Positions 10,472 to 16,296 of a DNA stretch of 16,296 bases are shown one piece after another (within the stretch, counting starts at the first letter, position 1; the number at the start of each line of letters is the position of its first letter). The translations under genes were made by a program, and so were the position numbers. Source of the DNA: Isohypsibius dastychi (taxonomy: Eukaryota > Tardigrada > Eutardigrada > Parachela > Isohypsibiidae); the NCBI GenBank assembly GCA_034696485.1, contig JAQIWT010000691.1, positions 1 to 16,296 on the forward strand, in the 5' to 3' direction. Below the pieces are notes generated by a model. That model was given only the letters and a program-made list of their open reading frames with translations. It was not told the origin of the DNA and made no database searches.

Positions 10472-10575
10472 GCAAGAAAATCGGAATGACGAGAAACTGG
10501 GAAAGTCATTAAAATGAAGCGAAACCTTGGGGCCCAAAGATTTGTTACATCAACTGCTTGGGAAGATTAAGGAAT

Positions 10576-12112
10576 TCATTGATACTGATTCAGAAATTCT
10601 TCCATCAATCGATTGACCTCATCCGGTGCTTCTTGGTTGACCCAGTGGCTGATACCATCCAAATACTTCATTTCGAAGACTCCACCAGCGTATTTCCTTG
10701 ACATGATTGCAGTTTCTTGACTAATGGCTTGATCCGCCGTTCCGAATATGAAAAGTATAGGAAACGGAAGAACTTTCCAAGTTGCGCTACCAGTTGAACT
10801 ATTTGTGAACACATTGCGGTAATAGTTGACTGGTCCGGTCAATGCTCCTGGCTGTGAAAACTGGTATTTGAATGCCTCGATGTCCTCCTTTGTAAATGTC
10901 CCGGGTCTGGCACCCATAGGTGGCTTAGTAAAGGCCGACTCGATAAAATGAAAATCGCCACTTTTTAGAATCATTTCCGGAATGCAGGGGAGCTGGAAGG
11001 CGAACATATACCTAGAAACAACATTAAACAACCGGTGAGATGCAACGAACAAAATCTCGAAAAACAATAAGAACACCCTCTATCTGGACTCTGAATGCAC
11101 TTGCACACATCAACCTTTAATTTATGAACTTCCGTCCAAATTCTATGAACTGAATTACAGCATCCCTGTCGCCAACAATAAAGATATCTTTTCAGTGATA
11201 TCGTAAAACATTTAAATCAGAACTAAAAATATCGCAAATAAAGAGAAAGTAGTTTCTTTCTCACCAGCTTTTCAGGATCTGCTTGGGATTTTTTTGCATG
11301 AAAGCTCGGAATACGGCCGGATGGGGTGCATTCATAATCACCATTTGTTTGACCATGTGTGTGTATTTATTGCTGAATGCCCAGGCCAGCATACCTGGGA
11401 AAGAACAACAACGCACTCAGATTACAACCACACCGCAAGATCTAAAGGTCAGCGTACTCACCGCCCCAATCATGAGCCACCAAAATGCAAGAATCATATT
11501 GCAGTCCTTCGATAACAAGGCGAATATCTTCAATCAGCTTTTCGACGGTGTATGCTGCCACATCCTTCGGCTTGGAGGAATCTCCATAACCGCGTAGGTC
11601 AATAGCCACCACTCTGGAAAGTCCAACAATAAATAAAAAATGCAAAAAGTAAAAAACAAGCTTTTCTAGTCAAATTTGAATAATTTGCTCAAGTTTACCG
11701 ATAACGATCCTGGAAGAAACGTAACTGATGTCGCCACGAAAGCCAGCATTCCGGAAATCCATGTAAAAAGAGCATCAAGGGCTTATCCTGACTTCCAGAC
11801 ACTACGTAATGAATTCGGATCCCATTCTATCAACATAGAAAAATGTAAAGTTACTTTAAGGTGAGCATCGGAATCGTAACCAACATTCAGCTGAAGATAT
11901 TCATTTCTTCCGACTTCCGGTTCTCGAAGCACAACTGGTAGTTTTCGAGGCTTGCTCGCAAAATAAAACGTGTAATCCTTCCAGATAAGCGGAATCTGCC
12001 TGAAAATCCAGATGGTGGAATAAATTGCTGTCAGCGTATATACAACCGCCAGGGTCAAGATTCTTCGCGCAACTTTTGCTGGAGAAACAGGTGCTGGGTT
12101 TGGCTCCGCCAT
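10576..12112 (-). CDS. EPHX4: EPHX3/EPHX4-like epoxide hydrolase, alpha/beta-hydrolase fold
   Basis: Minus-strand exons 12112-11885, 11826-11699, 11613-11462, 11394-11265 and 11011-10576 give 357 aa (human EPHX4 362). A hydrophobic segment at about 18-37 is a signal anchor, so the enzyme is probably held on the ER membrane. HGFPE (98-102) is the oxyanion-hole motif; the nucleophile is Asp167 in HDWGG; the acid is Asp306 (GTADQ) and the base His335 (ISHW). Tyr residues in GPVNYYRN (about 273-280) correspond to a cap tyrosine that polarises the epoxide. The full triad implies an active hydrolase converting epoxides, probably lipid-derived, to diols. Intron 1 was set at 58 bp (donor GTTGGT) to give YLQLN-NGIRIHYV; the alternative donor GTAACT would leave a 28-nt intron, too short. 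EPHX3 and EPHX4 cannot be separated by eye. Confidence 0.92.
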
Positions 12113-12873
12113 CCTCAGTAAACGGTGGCTTACTACTTTATAACAACAACACTGTATCAGTCCCGATGGGGTGTGCTATGGTCACTACAAAACCGGTGAA
12201 ATAATAAAAGTGGCTGTTTCTTGCAAAACCAACACACCAGAGAAAACCGAAAACTCAGCTGAGTATTGCGTATGAATTTATGAAGCAGCTTGAAGTTTGG
12301 TTCGCAGGGAGGAGCAAATGGACAGTTCCGGGCTGACCCTCAATCGCTTTACATAATGACCCCTTGACTCCGTTGACACCGTCGTTGATTCTGGTTGTCG
12401 TTGGAGTCTCTTTCGCGGATGTTTGGATTATGGAGGAGTTTGGAAAAAAATTTAGCTAAATTGTGGTCTTTATATTTTTTTGAATTTCGCAGTTAATTGT
12501 TAAGCTCTCATTCTCTTTCACCCAATTTATGATGCGAACAGAGAGCTCAGTGTCTGGTTTTTCTTTTCTGGTTGGTGCAACCGGAAGTGTCGTACTTTTT
12601 GAAACCGTGACGGGTATAACGTTACTGCCTTCTAGTTAAGGAGGAGTCGAATAAAACTTACTTGACTCGCCATGTGTTTGCATGCATGTGATTGCGGTTT
12701 GGTTCAAGGGGCTGTAGGCAGTATCACATATCCGACGAGATTTGTCAAAAATGCCAAACCCAAATAAACACACAGCTGGCTGTCAGGTGGAAATGTTTTT
12801 CTGATGCGATTGGGGAGTTAATTTTCTGCGGAAAAAACACCTACATCCTTGTAAATCGCTTATTCCCGATAAA
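12113..12873. promoter_or_regulatory. Divergent promoter region between EPHX and RRAGC/D
   Basis: About 760 bp between divergent start codons. It contains an ETS-type octamer CCGGAAGT at 12581-12588 and T-rich tracts around 12470. No coding sequence with a convincing splice pattern was found. The 5' leader of RRAGC/D ends here, just before the ATG at 12874. Confidence 0.45.
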
Positions 12874-14530
12874 ATGGTAAACTTGAGCTGTTTGTCTGAT
12901 CGATTTTGTCTTAACGTTCTGTTTTCAGTCATCTTACGACGAAGATGGACAGTACGATGGACTACAGGGACCTGGAAGTTATGCTGTGGGATCACTTCCA
13001 AAATTTGGATACCCTGGTGAGGATTTCGACCCAGATTTTGGATCTTATATGCCGGCAGAGATCAAACCAAAGATTCTTCTGATGGGCCTTCGAAGGTATG
13101 ATCTTTTTCTTTTTACGATGTCTTCACACATTCGTTTATCATCGTTTCGTTTTTAGATCAGGAAAGTCATCCATACAGAAGGTTGTGTTCCACAAGATGT
13201 CGCCAAATGAGACATTGTTTTTGGAAAGTACCAACAAAATCCAGAAGGATGGTACGGTTCTTTCTCGGAGATTTTTCTGGATAGGTTATTCTGTGGAAAT
13301 TCACATTTTAATTTGAAATTGATGTTTTATTTCAGATATATCCAGCAGCTCGTTCATCCAGTTCCAGGTCTGGGACTTCCCTGGACAAATAGACTTCTTC
13401 GATCCAACATTTGACGTCGACAACATCTTCGGAGGGCAGTGTGAGGCGTTGATTTATATCATCGACGCTCAGGTTGGTTGATAATTTTTTTCTTATATGG
13501 ATCGATAATTTCTTATTCGGTTTCCGTTTACAGGACGATTACGCGGAAACTCTTTCCAAGCTGCACAACACCGTCAGCCGAGCTTTCAAAGTTAACCCAA
13601 ACATTCATTTCGAGGTGTTTATCCATAAAGTGGATGGACTTTCTGATGATCAGAAAATTGAAACTCAGCGCGATGTCCATCAACGCGCAAACGATGAGCT
13701 GGCTGACGATGGTCTGGATACCGTCCATTTGAGGTATTTGCTTTGTTGTTCACCTCTAAAAACATACGATAAAATTGGTCTTTTCAGTTTTTATCTGACA
13801 AGTATTTACGACCATTCAATTTTCGAGGCGTTCAGCAAAGTCGTCCAGAAACTTATCCCACAGTTGCCCACAATGGAAAACTTGTTGAATATATTCATCT
13901 CGGTAAGTCAATTGGACTTCCGGATATTCACATCTGATGATAATTTTCTCCAGAACTCCAACATTGAAAAAGCCTTCCTGTTTGATGTGGTCAGCAAGAT
14001 ATATGTAGCAACTGATAGCTCGCCGGTGGATATGGCGTCGTATGAGCTGTGTTGCGACTTCATCGATGTTATTATTGACATTTCATACATCTACGGGTAG
14101 ATCGTATCCGATTGTTATTTGAGACGGTGTTTGAAACGTTTGTTTTTTTTAGAATGAAGGAGGACTCCGACGCGAGTGCATTCGATAGCCAGTCGTCCTC
14201 CATAATTCGACTTAACAGCTCAACTATTTTGTATCTTCGGGAGGTCAACAAATATCTCGCGATGGTCTGCTTATTACGGGAAGAAAATTTCGCGCGACAA
14301 GGTATGTACATATAATGATGAGAGGCTAATATTTTATCTTCCGCAGTGAGATGCCTTCATTGATGATGTGTTTTTCAGGGCTCATTGACTATAATTTTGT
14401 CTGCTTCCGGGATGCTCTTCAAGAAGTTTTCAATATTCGAGCCCGTGCCAGTATGCTGCGAGAGCGTAATCACAACAGTTTAAGTTTCAACGGTGGGAGT
14501 GTAACGAAAGAATGGGACGGACGAGGTTGA
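12874..14530 (+). CDS. RRAGC: RagC/RagD GTPase of the mTORC1 amino-acid sensing pathway
   Basis: Coding exons 12874-12876 (the ATG alone), 12929-13095, 13157-13251, 13336-13472, 13534-13733, 13788-13902, 13954-14096, 14153-14301 and 14379-14530 give 386 aa. Walker A/G1 is GLRRSGKS (54-61); G3 is WDFPGQ (101-106); G4 is HKVD (165-168), the Rag-type variant of NKx[21 protein letters not shown] and [16 protein letters not shown] are nearly identical to vertebrate RagC/D, and the C-terminal roadblock domain, which pairs with RagA/B, is complete. The variable parts are the N terminus (about 45 residues) and the tail after about residue 355. RagC/D with RagA/B sits on lysosomes via Ragulator and recruits mTORC1 when amino acids are plentiful. 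Invertebrates usually have one RagC/D, so C versus D is not meaningful. All eight introns are 51-84 bp. Confidence 0.96.
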
Positions 14531-14826
14531 GGCTACCGGATGTTGCTGATTCTTTCCTTGTGATTATTAATTTCGTAGTTTCGACATACAACTTTCCCAT
14601 TCACAATCTAAAAATCAATATTGAAGTCGAAGGTGAAGATTATTCGTACACAGAAATGTTGATAAATGGCGATGGTGGAATAATGAATTAAAATATTCCG
14701 GACTTCCGGTCTGCACTTGAAGACGAAAGAACGACGATGAACACAAACTACTTTCACAAGTAGATAATTCACAATATGCAAAGAGTCTGGAATGAGGTAT
14801 ACCGGTACATGTTAACGAAAAAAGAA
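14531..14826. other. Convergent spacer between RRAGC/D and alpha-SNAP
   Basis: Contains the 3' ends of two facing genes. An AATTAAAAT stretch near 14686 could serve as a polyadenylation signal. The octamer ACTTCCGG occurs at 14702-14709. No coding sequence seen. Confidence 0.45.
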
Positions 14827-15714
14827 TTATGTGAGATCAGCCTCGCCGCCAAGAGTTCGCTTGATTCGCAACAGAAGCATGGTAGTCCATGGATCGATTC
14901 GGGATATGCTGTCGTAATCCTTGATGGCTTCAGTGAAGGCTTCAACGTTTGCATCCTCAATAGTTCCGATTAATTTTTGAAGAAGCTGATATTCTCTGGC
15001 GTCTTGCAATGCCGGTAACTCAGTGGAATATCGTGCCAAAGCATGCTGAGCGTTGATGACATCCACGCACAGATGACAGAGTCCTGCCTTGAAGAAGAAC
15101 TCCTTGGCTCCATATTTCAGCAGAGGTGATTCCGCATGCCTTTTAGCAATTTGTTCGAATATTTGAATCGCCTTCTGATAATCCTCGCGTTCAGCTGCAA
15201 AAGTACCGACTTTCTGCAGGCATTTGTTGGCAGCGCTTTGGGATTCCTCGCCGGAATGATAATCCGCTGCCTTCTCGAAATGAATGATGGCCTGATCAAT
15301 TTCCTTCTGTTCCTCGTATATTTCGGCAATCGTGGTGTGTTGCTTGGCCGCCATATTGAAACGCCCCATCTCAGTCTGGATTTCGACCGCTTTCTTCAAA
15401 CATTCGATCGCTTGCTGAGGATTGACCTTTCTGAAGCAGTTACTCGCGTCGATGTACTTGACGGCTGCTTCGTGCTTTGTGTCCGTAGAAAAATTCAGCT
15501 TGGCTGCTCGAGTGAATGCCTCCCCAGCCATACCCCAATTCTTGGCCATCTTGAAATTGTTAGCAGCCTTGCAATAGAGCTCGATAGCATCATCGACTTT
15601 AGACGATCCTCCTCCGAATATTCCTCCCAAAAATCCACCTGATCGACCTCCAGCTTTCTTGTCCGCCTCCGCCATGAACTTCTGTGCTTGCAGCTCCTCA
15701 TTTGAATCACCCAT
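14827..15714 (-). CDS. NAPA: Alpha-SNAP, NSF attachment protein
   Basis: A single coding exon encodes 295 aa, the same length as mammalian alpha-SNAP. The N-terminal glycine-rich loop GGFLGGIFGGGSSKVDDA (about 25-42) is the membrane-contact loop; the usual Phe-Phe is Phe-Leu here. The rest is the helical TPR-like array, with recognisable AANNFKMAKNW, AGEAFTRAA, YIDASNCFRKV, AIECLKKAVEI and HFEKAADY. Leu294 next to the C terminus (GEADLT) matches the leucine required to stimulate NSF ATPase. Alpha-SNAP binds assembled SNARE bundles, recruits NSF and allows their disassembly after membrane fusion. The start is the first ATG of the conserved MGDSNEE N terminus. An intron acceptor (TTGTTGTTTTCAG) 36 bp upstream indicates a leader intron. 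All key features are intact; the uninterrupted coding exon contrasts with the intron-rich neighbours. Confidence 0.96.
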   Translation of the reverse strand: MGDSNEELQAQKFMAEADKKAGGRSGGFLGGIFGGGSSKVDDAIELYCKAANNFKMAKNWGMAGEAFTRAAKLNFSTDTKHEAAVKYIDASNCFRKVNPQQAIECLKKAVEIQTEMGRFNMAAKQHTTIAEIYEEQKEIDQAIIHFEKAADYHSGEESQSAANKCLQKVGTFAAEREDYQKAIQIFEQIAKRHAESPLLKYGAKEFFFKAGLCHLCVDVINAQHALARYSTELPALQDAREYQLLQKLIGTIEDANVEAFTEAIKDYDSISRIDPWTTMLLLRIKRTLGGEADLT

Positions 15715-15750
15715 TTTTGAAGTCTTCAGCGATGAAGCTCACAAAGCTGA

Positions 15751-15983
15751 CTGAAAACAACAACATTAATTAATATCAGTTTTGAAACAGACAAATATTT
15801 CAATCATCATTAGCATTGTAACTCCAGTTTTTTCGTTATGGCTTAATTAGAACTAATCTGACCTGGCTGACAACTGGTTACATAACACCAAGGACTACGG
15901 GAAGTTCAACATCCCAGTCACAATGGAGGTTTTAAAACAAAGAGGAAAACCTGAACCAGGAAATCCTGAAAAGAAAAGCTCAC
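15751..15983 (-). other. Probable 5'UTR intron of alpha-SNAP
   Basis: On the minus strand a GTGAGC donor after CATTTAG (boundary at 15983/15984) and a strong pyrimidine-rich acceptor TTGTTGTTTTCAG (boundary at 15751/15750) would remove 233 bp just before the start codon. The acceptor is convincing; the donor is the best visible partner but not unique. Confidence 0.42.
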
Positions 15984-16164
15984 CTAAATGGCGTTCTGTG
16001 TCCTAATGGGTACGACGGGATGATACAATCGCGGAATTCTATGAGCCCTTTTTGGAAGGAAATGAATCAACCAGAATCAATAAACGTCCAGAAACCTCCC
16101 ACAGATGACAAGAGCGATTTCCAACAACACAACGAGCGAGGCGAAATCCCAGATGTTTTCTGCT

Positions 16165-16194
16165 TGACGTCAGCTACTCTGTGATCTCACGTCA
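16165..16194 (-). promoter_or_regulatory. Pair of CRE-like sites upstream of alpha-SNAP
   Basis: A perfect palindromic TGACGTCA at 16165-16172 and a one-mismatch variant TCACGTCA at 16187-16194, 14 bp apart. They lie about 450-480 bp upstream of the alpha-SNAP ATG and about 180 bp beyond the proposed leader exon boundary, consistent with a promoter bound by CREB/ATF-type bZIP factors. Binding is inference. Confidence 0.4.
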
Positions 16195-16203
16195 TCGGGG
16201 GTT

Positions 16204-16212
16204 GGGGGGGGG
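16204..16212. repeat. G-tract near the window end
   Basis: A run of nine G, preceded after TT by a five-G run (16197-16201). It lies in the upstream region of alpha-SNAP beyond the CRE-like sites. No gene is visible between here and the end of the window. Confidence 0.6.
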
Positions 16213-16296
16213 TCTCTTTATTATGCCCTCACACACTACTAACAAGTATTGAGCAATCTTGTTCTCTTCAAAAGTTCAGACAAACAGATGTTTTTG

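Noticed and set aside
11827-11854. 28-bp GTAACT...GATAG intron in the EPHX gene
   Set aside because: Too short for splicing; a 58-bp intron using the upstream GTTGGT donor keeps phase and gives better family alignment.
15136-15642. 168-aa open frame on the plus strand
   Set aside because: It is antisense to the alpha-SNAP exon, whose protein is unmistakable; the frame follows from its codon use.
15923-16006. 27-aa plus-strand ORF starting MEVLKQRGKPEP
   Set aside because: Short, crosses the proposed alpha-SNAP leader intron on the opposite strand, and has no supporting signal.

Overview
This window is nuclear DNA of a small-genome eukaryote, almost certainly an invertebrate animal. Coding exons are joined by about 30 short GT-AG introns, most 51-85 bp, with ends such as TTTTCAG or TTTCCAG. 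The proteins are animal-type: a RagC/D GTPase, alpha-SNAP, the BBSome subunit BBIP1, RNF14, PYROXD2, a KIAA1143/DUF4604 protein and an EPHX4-like hydrolase. Spacing is tight (ten or eleven genes in 16.3 kb) and both strands are used. The sequence does not settle the phylum; compact ecdysozoans (tardigrades, mites, nematodes) are plausible. There is no bacterial-style operon, CRISPR array or complete mobile element.

Layout: (1) 530-1079 (+), an unrecognised 139-aa protein in three exons, perhaps with a further 5' exon at 117-136. (2) 3782-1362 (-), an RNF14-type RBR ubiquitin ligase in five exons. (3) 4496-5663 (+), a 350-aa protein whose C-terminal half aligns with the second RecA lobe of DDX39/UAP56 but has no first lobe and has lost the catalytic motifs; this is the most unusual gene here. 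(4) 6042-5793 (-), a probable small two-exon gene. (5) 6099-8296 (+), PYROXD2, ten exons. (6) 8912-9555 (+), KIAA1143/DUF4604. (7) 9961-9710 (-), a doubtful small ORF. (8) 10202-10471 (+), BBIP1. (9) 12112-10576 (-), EPHX3/4-like epoxide hydrolase, five exons. (10) 12874-14530 (+), RRAGC/D, nine coding exons. (11) 15714-14827 (-), alpha-SNAP, with one coding exon and a probable 5'UTR intron.

Genes lie mostly as divergent pairs sharing upstream DNA (RNF14 / DDX39-like, small gene / PYROXD2, EPHX / RRAGC) and convergent pairs with close 3' ends (gene 1 / RNF14, BBIP1 / EPHX, RRAGC / alpha-SNAP). The products act in unrelated processes: ubiquitin transfer, mRNA-export-type helicase relative, mitochondrial oxidoreductase, cilia, lipid/epoxide hydrolysis, mTORC1 signalling, SNARE recycling. 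I see no shared pathway. Exon boundaries were chosen by phase, splice consensus and alignment to remembered family sequences; none is confirmed by transcript data.
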